Source: Paragorgia papillata
Lineage: Eukaryota; Cnidaria; Anthozoa; Scleralcyonacea; Coralliidae
Assembly: GCA_035771165.1 (NCBI GenBank)
Contig: JAWNZC010000421.1
Location: 3,475,001-3,539,000, forward strand
Direction of reading: 5' to 3'
DNA length: 64,000 nt
Of the stretch, positions 1-13,722 are shown in pieces. The translations under genes were made by a program, and so were the position numbers. Position 1 is the first letter of the stretch. Each line of letters begins with the position of its first letter. Under the pieces are notes generated by a model. The model saw nothing but the letters and a program-made list of their open reading frames with translations, was not told the DNA's origin and made no database searches.

Positions 1-578
1 ACATAAAAGCAACAAAATTATAAACTATTTAAAAATACAACAATATTAAATCATTTTAATTTGCCATTCTATTGACTATAAACTCACCGACACTCTCGCT
101 TCATTGGCAGTTTTTAGCTGCTTATAACCCAATTCTTGAGTCATTAATGTATTGTGGCAACTCTAGGGTATATAAACAAAGCATTTAAAATGTCCATTGC
201 AGTCAAATGTTTCGTCTCTTCTTCTTGAACTTTCAAATTTCAAGCAAATTATTTTATTTCTTTATTCCTTATTATTCCCACACTGTCCCCTATTGTCCTA
301 TCTTGTCCATATTGTCCTACCTTAACCCCGTTATTCCTACAATGTTCCTTAGTGTTACCCCTTGTCCCTGTTAGTCCTATCGCTTTCCTTATGTCCTATC
401 TAGTCCATATTATCCTTCCTTATTATCCGATAGAAACCCACGCCAAGTCGAGATTTTGGGTTATAAATCCATGTCCTATATTCACGAATTTATTGGTTAG
501 GATTAGGGTGTGTGTTGGGGTCAGGCTTTCATGAAGTACCTGGGTTATTTAGGACATGGAATTATTACCAGATTTTGG
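1..578. other. intergenic, T/C-rich tract
   Basis: No gene is supported here. About 250-430 is a degenerate run of TGTCC/TATTCC-like words (TTGTCC, TAGTCC, ATGTCC recur every 10-15 bases). It looks like an old decayed simple repeat. The open frame across it has no protein character. Confidence 0.5.
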
Positions 579-585
579 GTCTTAC

Positions 586-960
586 CATAGGTAGCCCAAG
601 CACTATCACGTACTGTCTGTCGTATTATATAATATACTTAACCTACTATACTTAATATACAAATATACTTAATATACTAATATACTTAATATACTAATAT
701 ACTTAATATACAAAACCGGCCGTTTGTTTTCACTAATTTCTGGTGTTTCACAACAGTTTTAAGCAACAAACGTTCGTGACAAGTTAGTACGATTATTTGT
801 GTTTATAGAAGTATTGTTTTTTTATTGATTTACGTTCGTATTTGCGAATAGTATTGACATTCATTCAAGTGATGAGTTGAACTAGTGAATTTACTTGCCA
901 ACCTTTAAGTATATTATATAATACGACAGACAGTACGTGATAGTGCTTGGGCTACCTATG
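586..960. mobile_element. MITE with 56-bp perfect terminal inverted repeats and 7-bp target duplication
   Basis: Bases 586-641 and 905-960 are exact reverse complements, starting CATAGGTAGCCCAAGC. The element is flanked by GTCTTAC at 579-585 and again at 961-967. The interior holds short AATATACTT tandem repeats and no transposase. A 7-bp duplication with CA termini would fit a P-like or hAT-like superfamily, but the superfamily is inferred. Identical inverted repeats suggest a recent insertion or recent activity. Confidence 0.9.
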
Positions 961-1385
961 GTCTTACTTTCTCCCACATTCGCAGTATTAACCTCACGCA
1001 TGCGTAAATGTTTGGCAGCGATGTTTTATGCGAGTTGGGTTTTTTTATTACAATTTTAACGTGATCGTTTCATTGTATTGCCATTAAATAAACGTTGTGT
1101 TTATTATCCTTTTTGCAGCTTGTCTAAGAATAGAATAATTCACCGTTGTTGGAAGTCTTGAAACTTGTCAAAAATTGAGAAGAAATTTAATTTATATCCA
1201 TAATCACAAAGCTTTAATTAACAAAATATAGTCAATTAAACATGTTTATAAAGAAAGAAATAATAAATGTTATATGACTACAATTCTCGCTTTAAATTAA
1301 AAAAGTGTTATGCTATTATTTACAAGTATTATAATGATACATTAAAATAAATTTCAGTTTCTCGTGTGTAAGTTAAGTCTCTTTT

Positions 1386-2797
1386 TCATTCAACAGCTTC
1401 ATCCTTCGAGTTCTCATTTCCCACAATTACTTCTGTCATATCGGTGTCGTTTTCCTCACCCAACTTTCTTGGTTCCTCATCCGCTAACACGCATGCGTCG
1501 TTGTATTTCGCCCATGCAGTCAGTTCCACCTGCAACACGACCTTTGGAGCTTCCTCGCTCTCAGTCATTGCGCTATCTTTTGTAATGAGGCAATGACCGA
1601 AGTAACTTAGTAAACCGAAAAAGACGAATCCGAATAAAATTATTCCAATTGAGACACCAATGAGGATAGCATTCAGTTTGACAATAGCAAAAGCGCTGAT
1701 TAAAGCAACAGTGTCTAGAATATAAACTAAAGCTGCTAAAACTTCGCGATGAAAATGACTCCCAATGACAGAACCAAGAGGAGCCCCAAGAACGACAATT
1801 GGAACACAGACAGCTAGATAATGATAGGAATCAATATGAACAGCTTCCATCATAACTTGACGCCAGAAGAATCCCACAATAGTATTTCCCGCCATAAGAA
1901 CAACAGAAGTAGGTGCAGCTGTTTTCTCTGAAACTCGAAAGAGCAATGTTAAAATGCTGAAGCTGCAAATATCAACCCCACTGCCAGCCACTGCAGAAAA
2001 TATCCCGCCAAGAAATCCAGTAAAAATAAGAACACCTGCTTTCCAAGTGTTGAATTCTGGGATAATTTTAAATGTCTTTCGTTTGTGAAAACGATTGAGC
2101 AAGAAGAGAGCAAATGCAAATGAAAACCAAACACTAACAAAACCCATTTTCTTTTGAGGTGGCGTAAGTTTAGGATCAATGAATTCCAATCCAATGATCA
2201 TACCAAGGACAGCACCAGATGAACAGAAGATTATAGAACGCCATTCCACTTGAATTCTCATCCACAATATTGTGAATGTTGCAGCTGTCATTCCAACTGA
2301 TCTGATCATCAAAGAAAAATCTCGAGCTATACTAGGACTTATATTAAACACTAATGTCATAATTGGAAATACTACAGCTCCTCCACCTTCTGTTGTCATT
2401 CCTTAAATGATAAAGATTAACATCAAATTCATTCCTAATGCAACCAGGAAAAAGATTAGACCTTAACTATACATTCTGGCTTAAAAGTTTTTGAAAGTAG
2501 CTTAAAAAGTTACTGTTCATATAAATTAATTAAAGCTACAAAAGAAGTCAATTCACATCAGGCTGCTACCTGTGATTATCGACCCAAAAATCATTAAAAT
2601 TGACATATTGAATCTGTGAGGAAACAGTGCCCAATAATCATATTTAATGGCACAACACAACCAAATAATTTGCACAACAGTAAATGGAATAATAATGGCA
2701 ACTAAACGCCGATATTTGACGACGAACTTAGTATACCAAGGTGCATTGGGATCAAGGTCCTTCAGCGCTTCAGTTTGACCATTACTTAACGCTTGAC
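1386..2797 (-). CDS. TauE/SafE-family membrane transporter (5' end missing)
   Basis: Two exons are clear: 2570-2797 and 1386-2401 (stop). The joined frame gives about 413 residues and begins inside the protein. The junction reads GSIITGMTTEGGGAVVFP, the classic first half-repeat of the TauE/SafE (PF01925) fold. The second half-repeat, GGIFSAVAGSGVDICSF, lies about 145 residues further on. Around eight hydrophobic segments and an acidic cytoplasmic tail are visible. Family members move sulfonates or other organic anions across membranes; the substrate of the animal versions is not known. The upstream exon boundary (CAG before base 2797) means at least one 5' exon with the start codon lies at higher coordinates. 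I could not identify it within 2798-5000. The internal Met at 2399 is not the true start, because the frame continues through a good splice site. Confidence 0.85.
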
Positions 2798-4992
2798 CTG
2801 AAATTAAAAATCATAAAATTAAACGGTTTAAACATTTAACCAAAATCAATATATTTCTAAATTATTAATATTGAAACAAAATAAAGCAATTAAAACAATA
2901 CAAGCACAGGAATTTTTAAAAGAGTTTCTTTACTTTCGAGTACTCTTATAACTTCCCAAATGATTTCATATTTATTGAGCACAGAATAATTAATTTCTAT
3001 TTATATAGTCACGTGGCAACGCCCAAGCAGGAAAACTAAATATATCTATGCTTTTAATGAGTATAGAGAACACGTTATTCTCTGCACTGGACATCAAACT
3101 GAAGCATCTTTTCAATTTGTTTCATTGTTTCTTTTAGCTTTGAATTCAAGCGTCAAGTGCGGAACATAACGTGTCAGTTTTAGCTGTACTAGTATAGCTG
3201 TGCGAAGGAGTTAGTATATTGTCATTTTATCTAGTCCTTGACATCATTATCATGCAATGGAATAAAAATAATCATGAAAAAATATTCACCTTCCCAAAAG
3301 TATTTCTTAATCCAGTCCGTAAACGTACGTGCTTGCTGCATTATTTTTTTAATCTACAAAGGAATTTAGTAATGTTAATCTACATAGCGTATGTCTTGTT
3401 TAGCCAATTAATCGTGATAAAAAATATAAGGGAATATTATATTAGAAGTGCAGCGTGAAGGGTCAAGTATATATCGGAGTTAGTAAAAACAACAATTTGC
3501 AATGACTAAAACGTAAAATTCATATCTCAGAGTTATCATGTAATGTTCTATTTATTATATCTAAACAGAAATATGATAATGATAAATGTAAAATTTTCAA
3601 ATGTAAAACAGAACTTATACTATACGAGAAGTAAATCCCTGAAACTACTATCAGGACAAATAACAAAATAAAACAGTGGGATGCCACTGATCAGCTTCTT
3701 CGTATCTACGAGTGTTTCACTTAACTAGTTCCTGGTAACTAAAAATTAACGATAATATACAAGCCACAGAATAAAGACGATTTTAATTAGCAATGACAAG
3801 TATATTTCCACTCTATGACAAAGCATCATATTATATACCACTTTATTTCCACTTATATATATATTGTTTTTACAGAACTCATATATTATCGGCTAGGATT
3901 TACAAGACCGTTTGACTTGGGTTTATGTTTCACCTTATGTTATTTGAAAACTGAAATTGTTAGCTGGGCTAGCTGTGAAACACTGTCGACATAATTATGA
4001 TACCATGCAAACCTCATTTTGTTAAAACTTTATTTTCAATTAAAAAAAAGAACTTTGCATTTACACAACAAGCGGAACATATATAGCCACACTATATATA
4101 ATGTGGAAGTATAATATAGTAACTAAACGTTTGTTTATATGTATAGATGAAGTGTTGCCTTGACTAAAGAGAATATCGGCTCCAACTATTACAACTTGCA
4201 TCCGGGTACGTGGGAGGGAGAAGACAGTGGCGTTCAAACTTATATCATCAAGCATGCATGCATGAGTACCAGAGGCTTCCCGTTTTGAATGAAGAAAATA
4301 TTGCGTTATAGCTTTAAAATAAGAATCTTTCGGATTTTGCCATCAACTAATACACAAAAAATACACTAAAAGTACATCTAGGTTTTTTTTTCTGAGAATC
4401 ACGAAGAAATTTCACGATTTTTGTACATTGAAATCGCCATGATCACCAAAAAAAATTTGCTGATTAAAGCAAGATTTGGACCCGTATCTTCCGCGTATAC
4501 GAGTATTGGTCCGCCGCAGTGAAGAAAATCGTGAAAGTCAGTTCTCTTTGTGTTTCTCTGACAATTATTCTAACATAGAATTAGAACCCTCACAGTGTTC
4601 TTATGGATAAACGTTAATGTGTCCCAAAAATAATTTGGGCAATTAGATAAACTAAATAAAAACAAACCAGAAGCGAACTTGTATATATAGTTGTAAACTA
4701 CACTGGCAAAGTAGCGAACCAGTATGCCACTAAGAAGTGAGTTCAAATCCTCGCTAGTGAGTACTAGTCAACAAATTGGTCTGTTGACTACACCAAGAAA
4801 ATCATGACCACCATATTAATATAAGACTGAAAAACCCGAGAAGTAAACCACATATTATTTTATCTTTAAAAAATACTCACAGTAAGTAATCCCTGTCTAG
4901 CGTTGCTCCGCTCTTGAAAATCTCAGGGACAAGTAATACACACACCTTATATAAAAGGTTAGGGTCGCGGTTGCTTAGAAACAACCCACATA
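2798..4992. other. intergenic or 5' intron of the transporter gene
   Basis: AT-rich sequence without a supportable exon. It presumably holds the missing first exon(s) of the TauE/SafE gene on the minus strand. A GTGAGTA donor-like site occurs at about 4873-4879 on the minus strand, but the sequence before it has no recognisable coding content. About 4706-4775 contains a tRNA-like B box (GAGTTCAAATCCTC) preceded by GGCAAAGTAGCG, possibly a decayed SINE. Confidence 0.35.
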
Positions 4993-5380
4993 CACACGTA
5001 AAAACGCACACTCTGTGTCAGACCTGATGCAGAATGATGTCAGATCTGTTCAGAAAAATGTAGCGACCCCTGATACAGCTTGTTGCAGTATCAGCTATGA
5101 TACACCTATGATATCATATCTGTATCATACCTGCAGCTACAACAGACTGTTCAGAACAGATTCTGTCAAACTGTATCAGCCTGACACGGTCAGTGCTGTA
5201 TATAACAGACTGAACAGGTATGTTATCTACGGAGCTGTCGCAGTCTGTTAGAAATTGTAACTAAATGTTGATACATCAGCGCTGGTACATTCTGTAGCTG
5301 TCAGGCTGTATCAAGGGTCGCTACATTTCTCTGAACAGGTCTGATATCAGAGCTGATCAGACTGTGCGTTTTTAGGTGTG
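4993..5380. mobile_element. TA-flanked MITE with long imperfect inverted repeats
   Basis: The ends read CACACGTAAAAACGCACA and, on the other strand, CACACCTAAAAACGCACA. Each is flanked by TA (4991-4992, 5381-5382). Inverted similarity runs about 90 bases inward with mismatches and includes AATGTAGCGACCC on both arms. The TA duplication fits Tc1/mariner-type mobilisation. The open frame across it is a shadow of the repeat. Confidence 0.8.
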
Positions 5381-5382
5381 TA

Positions 5383-6354
<972 letters not shown>

Positions 6355-6745
6355 TCAACTGCTATTGCTACTGCTTTGGCCATTACTTTGTCCTTTGACG
6401 CGTTCATACCAACTAGCTTTTGTCATGGGTTCATTATTGGAAACAAACGAGTGACCACGCCTTCGTCTAACCTCAACCATCATTTTATCTCTGATTGGAC
6501 CACAACATAGAATTCTCACAAATCCTCGTGCGTACTCCCCACTCTGCGCGCAGTAAATTAGTGGATTGATCATAGAGTTTGCCCACAACAGTAATGTCAT
6601 ATAATTTAACGTTAGGTTGAAAGTCTTGGAAAACTCAACTGCAATAAAAGAAAAAGTTTAATAATAATAAATAAGCAACGAAATAACCAAATAAATAATG
6701 ATTACCATATTGACAATGACGATGATGATGATAATGATAATGATA

Positions 6746-6777
<32 letters not shown>

Positions 6778-9700
6778 AATGATGATGATAATGATGATGA
6801 TGATAATGATGATATGATGATGATGATAATGATGACAATAATGATGATGGTGATGATGATGATGACAATGATGACAATGATGATGATGATGATGATGATG
6901 ATAATGATGATGATGATAATGATGATGATGATGATAATGATGACAATGATGACAATGATGATGATAATGATGATGATGATAATGATGATAATGATGATGA
7001 TAATGATGATGACGATGATGATGATAATGATGATGATAATGATGATGATGATAATGATGATGATGACAATGATGATGATGATGATGATAATGATGATGAT
7101 GACAATGATGATGATGATGATGATGATTATGGTAATAATAATAATGATGATAATAATACAAATTTTTAATTAAACTTTTTACGTATTTCGCGGCCATAAT
7201 TCCTAAGTAATTTTTAAACATGGCAAGAAAAGTTGAAAAAGAAAACAGAAAAATATTTAATTTTCTAAGGTAGAAAAAATTGTTAAATACTTACCCACTT
7301 TAAAGTCCATAAGCACAAATAGAAGATGATTGGGCAAGACGCACACTGCGTAGGTGACGACAACAATAAGCAGCATTTTTAAGGCAGATTTTCTTCTCTT
7401 TAAATCTGCTTCGCAAAGTTGTGCAGTTGTATCAGTTCTCTGTCGGAGTTTCCAAATCATTTTAATGTAAAGTGGAGTGATAAACAAAACAGGAATGGTG
7501 TAATTGAATAAGAAGTTATACATTGTATATAACTGACGATAGAGAGGTTTGGGAAAATATTCATTGCAATCAAAATCGCCTCCTGTTTTCAAATTCATGG
7601 CGCCAAGTATGGGCAGACCGTTGAGTAAGCCAAACAGCCATATAACAACGAGGATCAACTTGGCTTGATTTAAAGACATTTTCTCATTAAATGTTAGTAC
7701 AATCCATTTGAAACGTTCCCACGATACTGCTACCAACGAGGCAGCGGCTGCTGCTAACACCACTTGCTGTAGTGCTACAATATTGAAAAAAATATATCTA
7801 TCATTGTATGAAAATGGCGCGTCTGCGACTCATTGCGGACTATCTCCTAGATCATAACACGGTGAGAGTTGCCTGCATGCCTTTCGTAGCCCATAGTAAA
7901 ATTAAACAGAACTTACCTGGGAGAAGTTTACAGAGAGCAAGACCAAACGGCCAAATTTTGGTGTGTTCGTTATAGATCAAAGTTACAGGAATGTTAAACA
8001 GACAGACGATACCATCGCATATGGCTAGGTTTACAAGAAAATAATTCATCGCCGTTCGCATCTTACGGTTTTGATAGACGAGTAAACAGACGAGGAAGTT
8101 TCCAAGAATACCTTCAAAATGTTTAAAAAATTATATTATTACCATGAATCTTCACTTCCTCTTTTAGTTCGTCCAGTCGCACAAAAAAATCCCTAACTCA
8201 CATATCATTTTACATATGAACGAACACATACTCACGAATCTGACCAAAAGCTAATTTTAACCAGACTAGGAAAAATTCCTTGATTCATGAATTGAGCTGG
8301 ACAACACGACATATACACGTATTAAGTCGTTTATTAAATTACCAAAACTTTAAAAATATGTTTAGCTAACTTATTATTAGAGAAGCCATCGGACACGAAT
8401 AAGTTAAAAACAGTCTGTCTATCTCTTTTCTGTCCGAATTAGTTTTTACTCATTAGTATTTTATTCAGCTGGCTAACACCACACAATCTAAGTCATCTCA
8501 CTCACCGTCTGGGGAGGCTATAGAACAGGGAGAGGTTAAATATCGCCGCATGAATCGAAGTAAGGTTTTAAGGGATCTAAGTTCAAAATATATTTTTTTG
8601 AGAAGCATGAATGAAGTTTTCATGTTTTGTTTGTTTTCAAGTGATGGTGTGTAATTATAAACAAGACTTGCTACGCGCCTCGTGTAATGTTGAGTTCTTC
8701 TAAACGCGATAGTCTCGCAAAGGGATAGCAGTTTGGAAGCAGAGTTAATGAATTTACCAGACTTGAGTGTAAACAAAATTTTCTTTCCGTCACATCGTGG
8801 CTCATGTGGAAAACTGATCACACAGAGCGAATTATTCAAAACTGTATAATTAATTAAGAAAACGTCCAGATGCACTAATTAATTATGTAATTCAATAAGC
8901 GTCATGCTGGAAACCGAGAAAAATAATCAGGAAAACCGCTTTATTTGTTGAACCTTTGAACAATTTTTCAGTGCGCTTTAATTGAAGACCAACCCCGCAG
9001 AACTATTTAGTGGGCATATAATGTCAGTGCAATGTTTCCTAATAAAGACATATACGTCAACTATTGTGCTAGGTTTATTTGGATCTAAAAGTAAGCGCAT
9101 CGTAATCACAATTTTCTGTTATGTTAGAGCAGATATTCTAAGCCTTTAGTTAGATGATCTTGTATAATTCTGCATCTTAATCTGTTTAGTTAACCACAAT
9201 TAAGTTATCCCGTTCAAAAAAAGGACAAAAAGAGACATGACTAATCTTAAAATTATTTGAACCAGTTCAGTACCTTGTTAAGTTTTATGTACAACACATC
9301 AAGGCATGTAACATTGTGTTTATTATCAGTATGGTTGAAGCAATCAGAAATTATCGGTTCGATTCTGGCTCAGCAATTTAGACATTTTTCTCAATAAACT
9401 AGTTCAAAGAAAACTGGACAGCAATATTTATATTCTTGTCACACATTGTAACTCCTTCGCGTCACTCTTTCAGTATTTCAGTAGTCCAAAGCTTACTGCA
9501 GTGCTTCAGCCGTTTGCCCAAATCAAGAAATAACACTAGACATTTTTGACTGGGTGACCTATTGTCGTAAGGTATCATATAATATACACGAAACACTACG
9601 GCAGAGAACCACGCACTACGCACCGGTTGCAGTGACTAAACGATAGTTTTTTTATGCGAGAATTTACGCAGTTTCCGTCACAAAATGTTTTTTAAAAGAT

Positions 9701-10705
9701 GTTAGAGAATTTTAATTCAAAAAGGATATACTGCGGCTCACTCATACTGAGAAATGATTCATCCCCATGGAGTTTAATTGTGAGTCTTAGAAATATTTCT
9801 TTAAAGTCCTAACGACAGGTTTGAAGTGATTATTGTCGCTGTCTTAGGCTTTATGCTTAATAGGCGCAGGAAAAAGTGACTCTATAGAACTGAACAGAGG
9901 CTGATCGAATGCACATCTGTTTTTTTGCCATTCTGTTGTGGTATTTACCGCTGACGTCAACCGAGAGCCGAGAACGCAAGGAACGACAACACTTGAGCTT
10001 CCCAATGCAAATATTTCGTGATCATAGTACAAACAAGTTTTCATTACAGCTAGGCGACTTTTGAAGAGAGCACGAGCACTAGCGCAATAGAGCTTGGCTT
10101 GATAGTTATCGACATGTTGAGTCGTTTAGCGACGCATCAAACACGACAGCAACTATAGAGCGATAAAAGCGCGCGCAGCCAGAAAGGAGAAAAATAACAA
10201 GGTAATAACCGTTTTGATGATACTTCCTTATGCTCGGCGTATTTACTGGTAAACACACAAATGTGCGCCAAAAAGACAAATTCATTAAACTTGATAATGT
10301 TAACACGATAGAGTGCGTCTTTAACGAGGAAATTGAGGCGTTAGATAAAAAAAATACACCACATCACTGGCGTCTGAAGCCGCATGATTCATACTAGACA
10401 TACTACTTAAGAATTAAAAAGCATAATGGTAATTTTCTTTAAACGAAAAAAGCTGCATAAAGTTTAGACTGAACTCCTGACCTGTAGTCTTACCAATTGT
10501 AAATAAAAACTCAACAAATTAAGAGTAAAAATCAAATATTATGGCAGCGTGTAAATTGTGCGCAGTTACGTGTAATACACATTAGAGCTTAGAACATAAC
10601 GAGTAGATTACCTGACACCATGATGGCAACAGACAAGATGATTCTTACGACACGAGCTGCTGGTGGTTCAAGCGACGACGTATCATTCGCCGTATCATTC
10701 GACAT
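6355..10705 (-). CDS. rhodopsin-class (class A) G-protein-coupled receptor, peptide-receptor-like
   Basis: Complete gene with four coding exons: 10612-10705, 7917-8111, 7295-7774 and 6355-6638. Phases agree at all three junctions and give about 350 residues. The start at 10705 is followed by an extracellular end with N-glycosylation sites (NDT twice). TM1 carries GILGNFLVC. TM2 carries NYFLVNLAICD. A conserved Cys precedes TM3. The DRY position at the end of TM3 reads WERF. TM6 is followed by CVLPNHLLF. TM7 reads NSMINPLIYC, the NPxxY motif, followed by a palmitoylation-like CC and a Ser-rich tail. The second extracellular loop has the partner Cys (GDFDCNEY). The overall pattern resembles invertebrate neuropeptide/galanin-like receptors; the ligand cannot be told. 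Exons 3 and 4 are separated by a long (ATG)n microsatellite intron. Confidence 0.88.
6716..7152. repeat. long (ATG)n/(AATGATG)n microsatellite in GPCR intron 3
   Basis: About 435 bases of GATGATAATGATG variants on the plus strand, inside the last intron of the GPCR gene. It produces open frames of Met, His or Ser runs on both strands. These are artefacts of the repeat and not genes. Confidence 0.95.
8112..10611 (-). other. GPCR intron 1
   Basis: A 2.5-kb intron between the exon for the N-terminus/start of TM1 and the TM1-TM3 exon. It contains a degenerate stretch near 8455-8520 with GGCTAACACCACACAATCT, perhaps a decayed copy of the dispersed repeat described at 34988. A tRNA-like B box (CGGTTCGATTCTG) sits near 9355. 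No further exon is needed, because the splice phases on both sides agree. Confidence 0.6.
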
Positions 10706-12328
10706 TTTAACAATAATGTCTTTTTAGAAACTGTTCTGATATTCAGGAACTCTTCTTTCTCTACAAAGGTATAGTTCTTGTTTGAAGAGGTAAACGTTCT
10801 TAACTAAACTCCTTCAAATGTATCCGTGAGAATACAACAGCATTAATATCTATAGAATGACTTTTCCAATAGACGAGTACTGCACTCGACAATCTGCACT
10901 CGTTGCTTTGATGGTTCTGATAAACTGACGAAGATCCCCAGTTTCTTCTTCAAACACAGACAGGAAACTGATAGTCCTTTGCTCTCTTCCAAGTTTTCTT
11001 AATATTTTCAACTGCTGAAAGATGAACATAGATAATGCTTAAGTACTGGTCCAAGTCATCAACACCTTCCTGACACATCCTATGACAATCTAGACCTCCA
11101 ACAATTACGTATTCTCTAAACATTAATCAGTTCGTTTGTCTTCCAATCAATTAGTGTGGTGTTGCTTATGAATTTTCGCGAGCCGCAATTACTCTTAAAT
11201 ACTATCACTGTGTGACGCTTATCTTTTCTAAAGATCGCTGCCGTGCTTTTTTATGGTCACCCAAAAGAAAGGAAATTGACCACATTTCAGCCATTTTTAA
11301 AACAAATTTCAACTTGTTCCTATAAAATCTTTTTTATTTGAAGGCAAAACAAGCCAACAGATGTGCAGACAACAATGAAGATGACGGAACTGAAAGAGTT
11401 GCTACATAAATGGAAATTGACGACGTATGCTAGAAACATTTGTAAGGAATGATGCAATTATTACATTCTTCACTCACTAAAGTTTATTTCACAACAGGAG
11501 ACAACTATGTAGACAACTCGCTCGCGTGTACAAAGTTTTCCTGTGTCAAGTGTTAACGAAAACAATCATCATATACTCTAGTCTTCAATTTGTTTTTGTT
11601 ACGTAAAAAGCAAATCACTGCTTTCGACAAATGTACAAATATACAACAATGTATTATTCTATATACTTCACTATACTTCGCATATATGTACACTTGTATA
11701 AAACGATATTTAATGATTACATTTGCAAAACATTTGAGTTAAAGAACGTGCAGTTCTGTGGGGTAAGAATCCTCATCCTCCCTCTTCCTAACGATGTATT
11801 ATCTGATGCTGTGTCTACTTGATTACATCCCATGCATTTAAGCAATATTATACCAGGTATCATATCAGAATGTACTAATTTAATACAAACCTGCAGTGGA
11901 CTATGAATGCTAATTCGGGTTATGTCTTTTCGATATTTAATTACTGGTTTAAATGGATTCTTTTTTAAAAGAAAGCGTCCATAGTAAAAAATGAAGTCGG
12001 AAATGAAATCGTTGTTTGCGTTTTCTACACTATTAACGCACAGCATGTGTGTAATTAAACTGACGCAGCATGCTCGCTGAGACTACTGGGTAGGCTATTT
12101 GTCTCACTAACAATACTCAACTCTGGAATTAATTTTAAGATTTCCTGCAATTAAGCCTATAGTCATGCAATGGAAAATAAAAGTAAAAATAATACTAGTA
12201 ATATTGGACTCACAGTTTCTTTAAATAGTTGATCAAAAAAGTTTAGCAAGAAAGCGAAATCTTATGAATTAAAAAGCGCAGAGTGAGAACACAAGCATTC
12301 TTAAACTTGTAATTTAACGCTAATCATA
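10706..12328. other. upstream region of the GPCR gene, no gene seen
   Basis: Presumed promoter and 5' flank of the minus-strand GPCR. No TATA box or other element could be fixed with confidence. A 109-codon minus frame at 11717-12046 is weakly protein-like but has no recognisable domain and is not called. Confidence 0.4.
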
Positions 12329-12572
12329 GTCAATCGAGATATGGTCTGGAAACTCGGCAAACTTCAAAGCGCCTATAATGAGCTGGGATTTTATATTGAA
12401 CCGTACCTTACACCGTGCACATCCTTTGTTTTAGGTTTATTAATATTTAAATAGCACGGTTGAGTGATTGAACTGAAACTGTTCAGTGACTGTGCACAAA
12501 AATGCATAAAGGCGAACAAAAAGATAGACCAAAGACTTTAGCTGAGAGTTTCCAGACCATATCTCGATTGAC
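12329..12572. mobile_element. MITE, 27-bp perfect inverted repeats, TA target duplication
   Basis: The ends read GTCAATCGAGATATGGTCTG (continuing to 27 bases) on both strands, flanked by TA at 12327-12328 and 12573-12574. The 244-bp interior has no coding potential. The ends and TA duplication fit Tc1/mariner-type mobilisation. Confidence 0.88.
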
Positions 12573-13590
12573 TAGATGCGCTAATAAAATGTCCCAGGTT
12601 TAGTGCGTTCTATGTCAGAGGCGGAGAAACTTCTTGGTTGACATTAGTCGAAGTGTTAACGTTTCGAAAATAATATTTAACGAACAGTTTGGATACGCCA
12701 TTGATATATGCTCTAATTGATAGATGCTATCAGTAATATACAATATAGTGTCGCGCTGTTTTCAATTATATATATAGATTGTAGACGTGCTCCATATATC
12801 CTGTTCCAATCATTTTTTCAACAGTTCAACTCTGAAAAAGACAGCACATCAAAGCGACGGACCTTTAATTAGATGAATTAAAAAACATTTCGTCAGATGA
12901 CCAGCATTCAGCAACGGACTTGGGGATTTTTCGTGTTCATATATATATATTTGAATGAATAATAGAAACGAATTTGACATAAAACTGTTAAAGAAAAGTT
13001 TAGCCTTTAATAGTTGTTGTGAAGGAAACTGCGCCGTTTCATAAGGAAAAAATAAAAGCTGATGATTGCTGAATAGGTCTCGCTTATCTCGATTAACCGA
13101 CAAAATGAATCAAGTAAAATGATAGATAATAGCCACACCATTTATTAAACGTTATAAAAAAAAACAACGTATAATGTAACATAATTGCCACAAGGGCTAA
13201 AAGATAGCCGGATCCAATTCTAAAAATTGGCTAATACAATTCATTTGGTAATTTTCAAGCAAAAGAATTTACATCTAAAGGTATACTGTTTAGCCTGTGG
13301 TGGTTTTCATCATGCGTTGATGAGTTTAGAGCCTGTTGCCTTATAGTATACTATATTAAAAGCTAGTTATAGCCTAAAGATACCGTTTGAAATGTTTATT
13401 ATAATAATGTTAACAGGACGGTACGTATAGCCTCTCGGTATGCCCTGTAGCTTTTAAGCTTATAATAAGATATAAGTTTGTAGTTTAATTTGGACGAAAG
13501 AGGATAGAGAATGCAGTTGGAGGGAAGCAAAGCCAAAGGAGTTTTTTTTCAACATTACTTTAATATAAAATACGATTGCATTGTTCTTAC

Positions 13591-13722
13591 CTGCAATTGT
13601 AAAGTTCTTGCCGTTGATGCAGTCAGAATATTGTGAGTCCAAGTTTCTTACTTGATCTTTTAACTGCAACGTAGCTACTGAATATTCAAATACTCACTCT
13701 TTAGGCACGTCTTGGACTTACA
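13591..13722 (-). CDS. two candidate exons of an unidentified Cys-containing protein (partial)
   Basis: Two exons with good splice sites and matching phases: 13698-13722 (TTTCAG acceptor, GTGAGT donor) and 13591-13677 (ATTCAG acceptor, GTAAGA donor). Joined, they read CKSKTCLK, I, then ATLQLKDQVRNL and SQYSDCINGKNFTIA. The spacing of Cys and the glycosylation site (NFT) look like an extracellular module, but I cannot name the family. No start, signal peptide or further exon was found. A weak continuation near 13215 (ELDPAIF then stop) was not strong enough to use. The 25-base exon is unusually short, so this may be a fragment or chance. Confidence 0.3.

Noticed and set aside
4706..4775. tRNA gene candidate
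   Set aside because: Only the B box is recognisable and no cloverleaf can be drawn; at most a SINE relic.
6635..7221. Ser-, His- and Met-rich frames
   Set aside because: They are translations of an (ATG)n microsatellite within a GPCR intron.
8498..8875. 125-codon minus frame in GPCR intron 1
   Set aside because: No splice sites in phase with the neighbouring exons, no recognisable family; those exons already join in phase without it.
11717..12046. 109-codon minus frame
   Set aside because: Weakly protein-like but no domain, no signal peptide and no joined exon.
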